Source: Proteobacteria bacterium UBA6921
Lineage (GTDB): Bacteria; Pseudomonadota; Gammaproteobacteria; SG8-11
DNA: 7,674 nt
Direction: 5' to 3'
Assembly: GCA_002450895.1 (NCBI GenBank)
Contig: DKAR01000161.1
Location: 271 to 7,944 of the forward strand
Positions 1 to 6,211 of the stretch are shown here, in pieces (the first letter of the stretch is position 1; each line of letters starts with the position of its first letter). The translations under genes were made by a program, and so were the position numbers. The notes beneath the pieces were generated by a model. The model did not search any database. It worked only from the letters and a program-made list of their open reading frames with translations, and was not told the origin of the DNA.

Positions 1-735
1 AAATGGAACATGGGATGGATGCATGACACGCTGGTGTATTCCAGCAAGGATCCGGTGCATCGTCAGTTTCACCACAACGAACTGACGTTCGGAATGCTCT
101 ATGCGTTTACCGAGAATTTCATTCTGCCGTTCTCGCACGATGAAGTCGTGCACGGCAAATCGTCCATGTACAACAAGATGCCCGGCGACGATTGGCAAAA
201 AGCCGCGAACCTGCGCGCCATCTATACCTACATGTTCACCTATCCCGGCAAGAAGCTGTTGTTCATGGGCAATGAATTCGGCCATGGCCGCGAGTGGGAT
301 CACTCCACCTCACTCGACTGGTGGATCCTGGAATTTGCGCATCACAAGGGCGTGCAAAGTTGCGTGCGCGACCTGAATCGCCTTTACCGGGAAATTCCGG
401 CGCTGCATCGCTACGAATTTGAACCGCAGGGATTCGAATGGATTGACTGCCATGACTCGGGACAATCGGTCATCAGCTACACCCGCAAAGCGGATGGTGA
501 CATCGCCGTGGTCATCCTGAACTTCACACCGATTGTCCGGCATGGCTATCGCATTGGTGTTCCGCAACCCGGATTTTACCGAGTGATGCTGAATTCCGAT
601 TCCGAATACTATTGGGGAAGTAACGTCGATATCGGTCTGGTGCTTGGCACGGAACCCACACCGTGGATGGGACACGCACAATCCATCGTATTGACGCTGC
701 CGCCGTTGGCGGGAGTCATATTGCGGCACGAGTAA
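1..735 (+). CDS. glgB: 1,4-alpha-glucan branching enzyme, C-terminal part (5' end outside window)
   Basis: This is the last 244 residues of the enzyme that cuts alpha-1,4-glucan chains and re-attaches them through alpha-1,6 bonds, making the branches of glycogen in the cytoplasm. The reading frame is open from base 1 with KWNMGWMHDT, a hallmark of GlgB, so the gene starts upstream; full-length family members are about 730 residues. The GH13 region with SHDEVVHGK lies at visible residues 45-53 and contains the conserved His-Asp pair that stabilises the transition state. MPGD, KKLLFMGNEF and the REWDHSTSLDW block follow. From about residue 145 comes the C-terminal all-beta domain with NFTP, the PG-Y/W strand and the final SLTLPPLA-like segment. 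The TAA stop is at 733-735. glgA follows after 79 bases on the same strand, so the two are probably co-transcribed. The match to family motifs is continuous with no lesion. Confidence 0.97.
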   Translation, partial: KWNMGWMHDTLVYSSKDPVHRQFHHNELTFGMLYAFTENFILPFSHDEVVHGKSSMYNKMPGDDWQKAANLRAIYTYMFTYPGKKLLFMGNEFGHGREWDHSTSLDWWILEFAHHKGVQSCVRDLNRLYREIPALHRYEFEPQGFEWIDCHDSGQSVISYTRKADGDIAVVILNFTPIVRHGYRIGVPQPGFYRVMLNSDSEYYWGSNVDIGLVLGTEPTPWMGHAQSIVLTLPPLAGVILRHE

Positions 736-814
736 ACCGCCACGGTCCGGCTCGCGTCGGCGCGGTGATCGTAGGAGTTGAACCCATTTCCCGTTTGGTT
801 TCGGAGATTCCGCA

Positions 815-2275
815 GTGAAAGTCCTGATCGCCACGAGTGAAGCCTACCCGCTGATGAAAACCGGAGGACTGGGTGACGTCTGCGGCAGCCTGCCCGTCGC
901 ACTCAGCCAACTGGACTGCGACGTGCGATTGGTGCTGCCCGGTTACCGTGAAGCACGCGCGCGTATCGGTGCGGTGAAAGTTGCAGCGCAACTGACGGTG
1001 GACGGAATCGATGGTCCGGTGACACTGCTCGAAGGCACGCTGCCGAACACCCGTGTTCCGGTCTGGCTGGTCGACTACGCGCCGCTGTTTGACCGGCCGG
1101 GGAATCCCTACCTGACGCCCGAGGGACACAATTGGCCGGATAACGCCCAGCGTTTCGCGCTGTTCTGCAAGATTGTGGCGCGCATTTGCACCGGGCAGGC
1201 GCAATTGAATTGGAATCCCGATGTCGTGCACTGCAACGACTGGCAAACCGGTCTGGTCCCCGCGCTGATTCGCAACACCCAGACGCGTCCGGCTGTCGTT
1301 TTCACAATTCACAATCTTGCCTATCAGGGATTGTTTCCCTATTCCGATTTTCAGGCTCTGCACCTGGAGACCGCATTGTGGTCGTCCGACGCGCTGGAGT
1401 TCTACAACCAGATTTCGTTCATCAAGGGCGGCCTCGTGTTCGCGGATCGCATCACGACCGTAAGCCCGAACTACGCAAACGAAATTCAGACGCCGGAATT
1501 CGGCTGCGGGCTCGACGGCTTGCTGCGTCAACGCATGCACGTATTGCGTGGCGTCGTAAATGGCATCGATACAAAAGAGTGGGATCCGGCGCGCGATGCC
1601 GCCATCGCGAAACAATATTCGGCGACCTCGCTCGCCGACAAGGCGCAAAACAAACTGGCCTTGCTTCGTGAGTTCGATTTACCGAGCGACGAGGATCGCC
1701 CCGTCATCGGAATGGTGTCTCGCCTGGTCCATCAAAAGGGAATTGATCTTGTACTGGATGCGCTGCCACGCCTGATCGGAACGTCGGCGCTGCTGATTGT
1801 CTTGGGGAGCGGCGAAGCCCTGTATGCCGGACAACTGGAAAACTGGTCGCGACGCCTGCCGGAACAGATCGCCGTGCGCATCGGTTACGACGAACAGCTT
1901 GCCCATCGCATCGAAGCCGGCGCCGACATGTTTCTGATGCCGTCGCGATTCGAACCCTGCGGATTGAATCAAATGTACAGCCTGCGCTACGGCACGGTTC
2001 CGATTGTGCGTCGCGTGGGTGGATTGGTGGATACCGTGGTCGATTGCACGCCGCGCACCCTTGCAGATGGCACCGCGACAGGGTTCATGATTGAAAACGA
2101 TAGCGGTACCGCTGTGATGGATGCAGTAAATCGCGCGATCACGCTATATCAGGAAAAGAATCGTTGGAACAACGTGGCGATCGCCGGGATGCGCCAGGAT
2201 TTCAGCTGGCGCAACAGCGGGCGCAGCTATCTCAAGATCTTTGAAGAAGCGGTTGCCGACAAAAAGAAGCGCTAA
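815..2275 (+). CDS. glgA: Glycogen synthase (ADP-glucose:1,4-alpha-D-glucan 4-alpha-glucosyltransferase)
   Basis: GlgA transfers glucose from ADP-glucose to the non-reducing end of a growing alpha-1,4-glucan; it is a GT5 enzyme with two Rossmann-like domains. The 486-residue product is close to the usual length of about 480. Visible motifs are KTGGLGDV at residues 15-22 (Lys15 contacts the ADP-glucose phosphates in characterised homologues), HNLAYQG, KGGLVFADRITTVSP, GVVNGID, SRLVHQKG at 302-309 and PSRFEPCGLNQMYSLRYG around 376-393, with the catalytic-type glutamate near residue 380. The start is GTG at 815, chosen because the protein then begins MKVLIATSEAYP as in the family and because GGAG at 803-806 sits 8 bases upstream. 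It lies directly downstream of glgB, a common gene order in proteobacterial glycogen operons. The coding end overlaps a hairpin that appears to serve the opposite-strand neighbour. No key residue is missing. Confidence 0.98.
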   Translation: MKVLIATSEAYPLMKTGGLGDVCGSLPVALSQLDCDVRLVLPGYREARARIGAVKVAAQLTVDGIDGPVTLLEGTLPNTRVPVWLVDYAPLFDRPGNPYLTPEGHNWPDNAQRFALFCKIVARICTGQAQLNWNPDVVHCNDWQTGLVPALIRNTQTRPAVVFTIHNLAYQGLFPYSDFQALHLETALWSSDALEFYNQISFIKGGLVFADRITTVSPNYANEIQTPEFGCGLDGLLRQRMHVLRGVVNGIDTKEWDPARDAAIAKQYSATSLADKAQNKLALLREFDLPSDEDRPVIGMVSRLVHQKGIDLVLDALPRLIGTSALLIVLGSGEALYAGQLENWSRRLPEQIAVRIGYDEQLAHRIEAGADMFLMPSRFEPCGLNQMYSLRYGTVPIVRRVGGLVDTVVDCTPRTLADGTATGFMIENDSGTAVMDAVNRAITLYQEKNRWNNVAIAGMRQDFSWRNSGRSYLKIFEEAVADKKKR

Positions 2276-2284
2276 CGGCGCTTC
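2261..2284 (-). terminator. Intrinsic terminator for the minus-strand pentapeptide gene, overlapping the glgA 3' end
   Basis: Read on the minus strand this is GAAGCGC, loop CGTTA, GCGCTTC, then TTTTT: a perfect 7-bp stem with a 5-base loop and an immediate run of five U's in RNA. It begins 20 bases beyond the TAG stop of the pentapeptide gene. It includes the glgA stop codon and the last codons of glgA. The T run exists only in the minus orientation, so the orientation call is firm; function is inferred. Confidence 0.75.
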
Positions 2285-2290
2285 GCGCCG
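2276..2290 (+). other. Second, mutually exclusive hairpin after glgA
   Basis: CGGCGC, loop TTC, GCGCCG is a perfect 6-bp inverted repeat immediately after the glgA stop. It shares bases 2278-2284 with the minus-strand terminator stem, so the two structures cannot form in the same molecule. No T run follows on the plus strand. It may aid termination or 3'-end protection of the glgBA transcript, but that is a guess. Confidence 0.45.
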
Positions 2291-2304
2291 ATGCCGCGCG
2301 CAGT

Positions 2305-2646
2305 CTAGCGATAGCGCAGCCGCGTTCCGTGCAGCAACGACATCGTAATTTCTTCCGCACTCAATTCTGCCGGAAACATACAACCTGAAATTTTCGCGCC
2401 GTTGATACTGGCCCCATGGAGTTTCGATTTCGTAAAGTCGATGCCGCGCAGATCTGTCTGTCGAAAATAACAGTCCGTGAAATCAAGCCCGCTGGCGTCC
2501 AAGCCGCGCAGGTCGAGACCGCGCATGTCGGATTCACGCAAGTCGGCTGCTTTTCCCTTGGCCTTACTACTGTTGAATTCCTGGATCTTGCCTTCTCGCA
2601 AAAGGTGATACATGGAATCTTTATTCTGGTCCGGACGCTTTAACAT
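2305..2646 (-). CDS. Small pentapeptide-repeat protein
   Basis: This is a 113-residue cytoplasmic protein with no signal peptide or membrane segment. The N-terminal 30 residues (MLKRPDQNKD, then a YHLLREGKIQEFN helix) are followed at about 34-90 by tandem five-residue units of the A(D/N)LXX type, including ADLRE, LDLRG, LDFTD, TDLRG and IDFTK. Such units stack as a right-handed quadrilateral beta-helix. The C-terminus (FPAELSAEEI, HGTRLRYR) is non-repetitive. I start it at the ATG at 2646 because GGAG lies 9 bases upstream; an in-frame GTG at 2661 would add five residues but lacks such a site. The TAG stop is at 2305-2307. The gene converges on glgA and has its own terminator. The biochemical role is unknown. 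It is far shorter than the quinolone-resistance Qnr/MfpA pentapeptide proteins, so a gyrase-mimic role should not be assumed. Confidence 0.85.
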   Translation of the reverse strand: MLKRPDQNKDSMYHLLREGKIQEFNSSKAKGKAADLRESDMRGLDLRGLDASGLDFTDCYFRQTDLRGIDFTKSKLHGASINGAKISGCMFPAELSAEEITMSLLHGTRLRYR

Positions 2647-2802
2647 GGCAGCCATCTCCACATGTGGTTCTTACCTAGGTTTTCGCCACAATTCAGGGCG
2701 CGCTTGAACGAACTTTTTAATTAAAAGCATAGACGATAGAAGGACTTTGGTACTCCGTCGCTACCACACATCGCAGCTGTGAACTAAGCTTTCCGGTACC
2801 TC
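2647..2802. promoter_or_regulatory. Divergent intergenic region with AT-rich palindrome
   Basis: These 156 bases separate the minus-strand pentapeptide gene from the plus-strand membrane-protein gene, so promoters for both should lie here. The clearest feature is a 12-bp palindrome, TTTTAATTAAAA, at 2715-2726. On the plus strand TTGAAC at 2704-2709 could be a -35, but the hexamer at the right spacing (CATAGA) is a poor -10. No convincing sigma-70 pair was found on either strand, so exact promoter positions are not claimed. Confidence 0.4.
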
Positions 2803-3657
2803 ATGATCGACTTTCTCCACCTTCCGGAAGTTCAATCTGCCTTTGCGCCGCTCATTGCGGCCTGGCTGGGCGGCTGGCTTGCTCACAAATCCGGAAAAGC
2901 ACCCATCGGCATCGGTGTCATTGTCGGGTTTGCAGTTGCCGTCTTGCTCATCAACGGAGTGGATTTCCGGACGCTGACCGCAATGCGAAAAATAATTGTC
3001 GTCGGTGTCATCACCGCGATCGTAGGCGTATTGGTCGACACCCGCCATACCCGGGGCGCAACGCTGCTATACATGGGTCTGGGTGTAATTGCCTCGTTGT
3101 GGGTCTTTGGACTTTTCCTGCTGCGCAAGTCGGGGATGGAAATGATAATTGCCGGTGCGGCCATTATCGCTTACGTCGTGTGGATGCTGTTCGCGATGAA
3201 GCCGCTGAAAGTCGATGGCCGTCGCGCGGGCGCCGCGACAGTCGCATTGGGAATCGGCACCGGAGCGACGGCACTGATGGGTTCATCCGCGCTCATTGCA
3301 CAGTTGGCATTTGCATTATCCGCAGCGGGCGGCGGATATATTCTGGCCCTGTTGATGACCCGCTCCAACAATGCGGGCACGACCGTTACCTTTCCCGTTG
3401 CATTGCTTGTCTCTTTAATGGGGTGTGCCACTGTCGCATTCGCCGAACTCGCGTGGATCGTACTGGTCATACTGGGGCTGATTCCGGTTGCCGCACGATA
3501 CGCCCCCGTTCTGGAACATTGGCCGCGATGGTTCCAGATTGGATTCATGATTCTGGCCTCCCTGGTCATTGCCGGAATTGCGTTGGCCTATGCATGGTGG
3601 ACAGGCGGCACAGACCCCTATACGACGTCTATTACATTGGAGGCAATTTATGCGTAA
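2803..3657 (+). CDS. Polytopic inner-membrane protein of unknown function
   Basis: I do not recognise this 284-residue protein. It is very hydrophobic, with about eight or nine predicted membrane segments, roughly at residues 11-27, 35-52, 63-79, 87-107, 112-131, 142-160, 162-182, 193-225 (probably two) and 248-268. Short basic loops (HKSGK, TRHTRG, KPLKVDGRRAG) separate several of them. It is rich in Gly, Ala, Val and Ile. No catalytic, heme-binding or transporter signature is obvious. A cytochrome b561, often associated with YceI, was considered, but the conserved histidine pattern is absent. The ATG at 2803 has no strong Shine-Dalgarno sequence, but the next Met is residue 61, inside the membrane domain. 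The last codons overlap the start of the YceI gene by 8 bases and contain its GGAGG, which implies co-transcription and probable translational coupling. Confidence 0.8.
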   Translation: MIDFLHLPEVQSAFAPLIAAWLGGWLAHKSGKAPIGIGVIVGFAVAVLLINGVDFRTLTAMRKIIVVGVITAIVGVLVDTRHTRGATLLYMGLGVIASLWVFGLFLLRKSGMEMIIAGAAIIAYVVWMLFAMKPLKVDGRRAGAATVALGIGTGATALMGSSALIAQLAFALSAAGGGYILALLMTRSNNAGTTVTFPVALLVSLMGCATVAFAELAWIVLVILGLIPVAARYAPVLEHWPRWFQIGFMILASLVIAGIALAYAWWTGGTDPYTTSITLEAIYA

Positions 3658-4213
3658 GACTTTGGTTGCGATCGCTGTAGCGGTTTCAAGCACGGGTACG
3701 GTTTGGGCGGACAACTATGATATTGATCCCGCGCACTCAATGCCCTACTTCAGCCTGAATCATCTCGGATTCTCGACCCAACGGGGCCACTTTGAAAAAG
3801 TCAGTGGGAAGATGTCGCTCGACGTCGCCAAGAAGACGGGCTCGGTGGAAATCACCATTGATACAAATTCCGTTACGACGGGATTTGGCAAAAGAGATGA
3901 ACATCTGCGGTCACCCGATTTCTTCAACGCCGCGGAATATCCCACAATGACGTTCAAGTCCACGAAGGTGACTTTCAAAGGCGATACGGTTGCCAGCGTC
4001 GAAGGTAACCTGACCATCATGAGCACCACCAAACCTGTCACTCTTACCGTGACAGCGATGAACTGCGGCAAGAACCCGATGAATAAAAAAGACACTTGCG
4101 GCTTTGACGCCACAACGCAAATCAAGCGCTCAGAGTACGGAATGAACTACGGCGTACCGAACATCGGCGACGATGTGGCGATCCAGCTCAGCGTCGAAGC
4201 CATCAAACAGTAA
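3650..4213 (+). CDS. YceI-family periplasmic lipid-binding-like protein
   Basis: This is a 187-residue exported protein. Residues 1-20 form a Sec signal peptide (MRKTLVAIAVAV core, likely cleaved after VWA, mature start DNYDIDP). The mature part is one YceI domain, a lipocalin-like beta-barrel that binds isoprenoid-type lipids in characterised members. Visible family marks are D-x-AHS near the start, FSLNHLGFSTQRG-F, the DTNSVTTGFGKRDEHLRSPDFFNAAEYP block and the C-terminal GVPNIGDDVAIQLSVEA. The start is ATG at 3650, preceded by GGAGG at 3639-3643 with 6-base spacing; an earlier in-frame ATG would put a non-signal extension in front of the signal peptide. It overlaps the upstream membrane gene by 8 bases. 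Two cysteines in the mature part (within MNCGKN and DTCGFD) could form a disulfide. Its precise role is not determined; related proteins are linked to acid/osmotic stress or quinone handling. Confidence 0.93.
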   Translation: MRKTLVAIAVAVSSTGTVWADNYDIDPAHSMPYFSLNHLGFSTQRGHFEKVSGKMSLDVAKKTGSVEITIDTNSVTTGFGKRDEHLRSPDFFNAAEYPTMTFKSTKVTFKGDTVASVEGNLTIMSTTKPVTLTVTAMNCGKNPMNKKDTCGFDATTQIKRSEYGMNYGVPNIGDDVAIQLSVEAIKQ

Positions 4214-4224
4214 CTGCACACCCA

Positions 4225-4254
4225 CCCCGTGCCGTTCCCTCGAACGGCGCGGGG
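4225..4254 (+). terminator. Strong hairpin after the YceI gene, probable terminator
   Basis: CCCCGTGCCGTT at 4225-4236 pairs with AACGGCGCGGGG at 4243-4254 across a 6-base loop (CCCTCG). This gives a 12-bp stem with a single G-T wobble, starting 11 bases after the YceI stop. No T run follows in either direction. The stem is too long and GC-rich to be accidental, but it is not a canonical intrinsic terminator. It could act with Rho or stabilise the 3' end. Confidence 0.6.
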
Positions 4255-4388
4255 CGCAACCGAACCGATCGGCAGTTCGTTACCCACTTTCACCGGTCGA
4301 GAAATTTATTCGGAATTGTCGAAACATCAAGGCGCTCCCGGCCGACTCCGTCGCGATTACAATCTCAAGAACCGAAAACGGTTTCGAC

Positions 4389-4733
4389 ATGAAAATCTAC
4401 GCCATTCCCAACTGTGACACCGTCAAGAATGCCCGTGCGTGGCTGGAGGAACATGGCCAGCGCTACGAATTTCACGATTATAAAAAACACGGCGTACCGC
4501 TCGACGTGCTCAAAGCAGCCGTCAAACAGCTCGGTTGGGAACCCCTCGTCAACAAAAAAGGTCCGACCTGGCGAAAGCAACCGGAAAAAATAAAAGAGTC
4601 CGTGGTGGATGAAAAATCCGCGCTGGCTTTTTTAACAAACACCTCCAGCGCCATCAAACGCCCGCTTCTCGAACGAAACGGGAAATACCATCTTGGGTTT
4701 TCGTCCGATCAATACGAAAAAATATTCAAATAA
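4389..4733 (+). CDS. ArsC/Spx-family thioredoxin-like protein (YffB type)
   Basis: This 114-residue cytoplasmic protein has the ArsC-like thioredoxin fold and is close in length to E. coli YffB (about 118). The sequence opens MKIYAIPNCDTVKNAR, with the active-site position occupied by Cys9, the only cysteine in the protein. The middle carries FHDYKKHGVP, LGWEPLVNKKGPTWRK and the family's IKRPLLE segment (the RP precedes the substrate/thiol pocket in relatives), then KYHLGFSSDQYEKIF. YffB-type proteins are proposed glutathione-dependent thiol reductases. Arsenate reduction is less likely, since no ars genes are nearby. The start is ATG at 4389, the only one matching the family N-terminus. There is no clear Shine-Dalgarno sequence, and a small hairpin (AACCG-AAAA-CGGTT, 4370-4383) sits just before it. 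TACAAT at 4358-4363 could be a -10, but no matching -35 is visible. Confidence 0.92.
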   Translation: MKIYAIPNCDTVKNARAWLEEHGQRYEFHDYKKHGVPLDVLKAAVKQLGWEPLVNKKGPTWRKQPEKIKESVVDEKSALAFLTNTSSAIKRPLLERNGKYHLGFSSDQYEKIFK

Positions 4734-5043
4734 TTCGGCACCCATCTCGACGACGTCTCTCGGCCAATAATGTGAGTCGCGCCAACGCGACAAACCCGCC
4801 CGCTAAGGTCCGCAAGCCAATACACACCGGACATTTACAAATCAGGCGAGGAGTATAGGAAAAATAGACACCCTCTTTCGCAAAGTCGAGCGGTATGTCG
4901 TCGGGTTGTGAGCCGGGATTTACGGTTCGTTTGCGGCTTGAAGAGATCGTTTGGGGATGAGTTTGTGGTGTTCGCGCCGTGTGCTGGCGTAATTTTCCCG
5001 GGGTTTTCACGCCGCGGCCAAGCGCGATCCTCGGGATCACGGT
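4734..5043. other. Non-coding stretch downstream of the transposase remnant; possible element end
   Basis: These 310 bases lie between the ArsC-like gene and the 3' end of the transposase pseudogene. I see no credible gene. Three small inverted repeats stand out: GTCGCG-CCAA-CGCGAC (4776-4791), GGCGT...ACGCC (4986-4990 with 5009-5013, enclosing CCCGGG) and GATCC-TCG-GGATC (5026-5038). IS91-family elements carry their replication origin end (oriIS) downstream of the transposase gene, so the left boundary of the element may lie here. I cannot place it. A CAAG tetranucleotide at 4813-4816 resembles known IS91 target sites but is too short to mean much. Confidence 0.4.
4776..4791. repeat. Perfect 6-bp inverted repeat, 4-base loop
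   Basis: GTCGCG, loop CCAA, CGCGAC, 42 bases after the ArsC-like stop codon. No T run follows on either strand. It may terminate the ArsC-like transcript or belong to the decayed mobile element; the sequence does not decide between them. Confidence 0.4.
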
Positions 5044-5912
5044 TCAGTGCACCGAATGGGCGGGTGTTGCAGGATTCCAGTACCAATCAGCTTCGTCTGC
5101 GGGATCGTAGCGCGCCGGAATTCGCGGCGGCGGGTGCGCATTGAGGTTCAGGTGCGTGAGAATTTTCTCGATCACCGCCGCCTGTTCGATCACGGCAATG
5201 CGCTTCAGCGGGCCGTTGCAGGTAGGACAGTGTTCCAGGTCGAGCGCGAACACGCGCTTGAGCAGCCGTGTCCATGGGTAGTAGTTTCGCTTTTGTTCGT
5301 TTTCTTCGGGTGAATCACCTGTGACGTGTTCTACTTTTTGCAGCACCACCTGCGCGCGCCACTAGCGTTCGGCGCGAGAATGCCGTGGTAGCGGGTCAGA
5401 TGCAGTCTGGGCCGGGGTACAAGGGCCGCGAGGCGCTGCATCCGCTCCTGCGGCGACATGACCACGTGCGTGGTGCCGTCTCGATACGGTGTTTTGAGTT
5501 CGTACACGACTTGGCCGCAGTCGCTCAACTTCAGGCACTCGTGCGCGATCGGCGGGGCGGTGATATAGCGGCACAACCGTTCAAGCTTCTTGCGTTCGCC
5601 GCGCGCGCAACTGACGTTGGTGTGGAGGCTGAAGCCGTTGCTTTCCACGCAACGTTGCCCCGTGCCGCTTTCCTGCGCTTAGAGCGTGCGGATGTGAATT
5701 ACCGTATTTCCCGCGCGTGGGCCCAAGGCAATGCAATAGCTGCCTGCGGCTGCGCGTAGCGAAGTGAGTGGATCATCTGGGCTCGGGTCGTTGAGGTACG
5801 TGAGTCCCGTGTCGGGTTCCTGCACCCAGTGCCCACGCCGCGTAAACAGCGCCAGAATGCGTTCGACGATAGGTTCCAGCAATCGCACAAGTTCGGCGAT
5901 CGGCAGCGGTGC
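5044..5912 (-). pseudogene. IS91-family-like transposase, N-terminally truncated and with two internal lesions
   Basis: Reading right to left, the recognisable protein runs from about 5912 (PLPIAELVRLLEPIVERIL) through GSYCIALGPRAGNTVIHIRTL, then an in-frame TAA at 5679-5681. The same frame continues with NGFSLHTNV, LERLCRYITAPPIAHE, YELKTPYRDGTTHVV and LTRYHGILAPNA. Near 5363 the frame slips: restoring one base gives NAKWRAQVV, which joins the next frame through YYPWTRLLKRVFALDLEHCPTCNGPLKRIAVIEQ to the TGA at 5044-5046. These blocks are those of the C-terminal part of IS91/ISCR-like Y2 (HUH) transposases, including the late CPxC motif. The N-terminal zinc-binding region and the catalytic HUH and tyrosine residues are absent, so it cannot be active. 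It is inserted between ordinary chromosomal genes and the cytochrome locus. Confidence 0.87.
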
Positions 5913-6127
5913 TTAACTTTATTTTAAGGGTTTGGCGTGCGATTTGGGTTGCGGGAACCGCAACAAGACTTCATAGTCGCGATCGAGATATTTGTACCGT
6001 CCACTTTGCCGGTACTTTACAGCGGCGCGCGTGATCGCCAGGTGCGTGGCGAAAGTACTGTGAACCGGGTATTTTGAGTGACAAGCTGGATGTAGCGATA
6101 ACTGCATCACGGCTCTGTCAAATGTTT

Positions 6128-6139
6128 CATCGTACGATG
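6128..6139. promoter_or_regulatory. 12-bp perfect palindrome upstream of the cytochrome gene
   Basis: CATCGTACGATG equals its own reverse complement. It lies 72 bases upstream of the cytochrome start codon, a plausible place for an operator. No known regulator consensus was matched. Confidence 0.35.
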
Positions 6140-6180
6140 GCGGAGCGAGTTTCCTCAAGGATCGTGGAAAGATGCTACTG

Positions 6181-6190
6181 ACGACGTCGT
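6181..6190. promoter_or_regulatory. 10-bp perfect palindrome just upstream of the cytochrome start
   Basis: ACGACGTCGT equals its own reverse complement and lies 21 bases before the ATG at 6212, in the leader or core promoter. It may be an operator or chance; no regulator is identified. Confidence 0.3.
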
Positions 6191-6211
6191 AAGTAAAAAA
6201 GTCATATAACA

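Larger units (their letters stand above)
5913..6211. other. Junction region upstream of the cytochrome gene; no convincing gene
   Basis: These 299 bases lie between the broken 5' end of the transposase remnant and the cytochrome start. A minus-strand open frame of 97 codons (5919-6212, TTG start) fills it, with a basic C-terminus (SGRYKYLDRDYEVLLRF, then PKSHAKPLK). I recognise no family, it has no obvious ribosome-binding site, and its start touches the divergent cytochrome start, so I do not call it a gene. On the plus strand the region should hold the cytochrome promoter. Two palindromes are present (6128-6139 and 6181-6190). No clear -35/-10 pair was found. Confidence 0.4.

Noticed and set aside
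716..1648. A 310-codon minus-strand open frame opposite glgA
   Set aside because: It lies antisense to a fully conserved glgA, has no recognisable domain and is explained by codon bias in GC-rich DNA.
3099..3680. A 193-codon plus-strand frame inside the membrane-protein gene
   Set aside because: It is out of frame with the hydrophobic protein and reads as a Arg/Cys-rich shadow with no domain.
4389..4733. Arsenate reductase (arsC) as a specific call
   Set aside because: The fold family fits, but the sequence is of the YffB type and there are no other ars genes, so arsenate as substrate is unsupported.
4835..4870. TATACT on the minus strand as a -10 box
   Set aside because: No acceptable -35 at the correct spacing and no gene downstream for it to serve.
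4726..5040. A 104-codon minus-strand frame downstream of the transposase stop
   Set aside because: The composition is low in typical protein features and it runs into the ArsC-like 3' end; most likely non-coding element tail.
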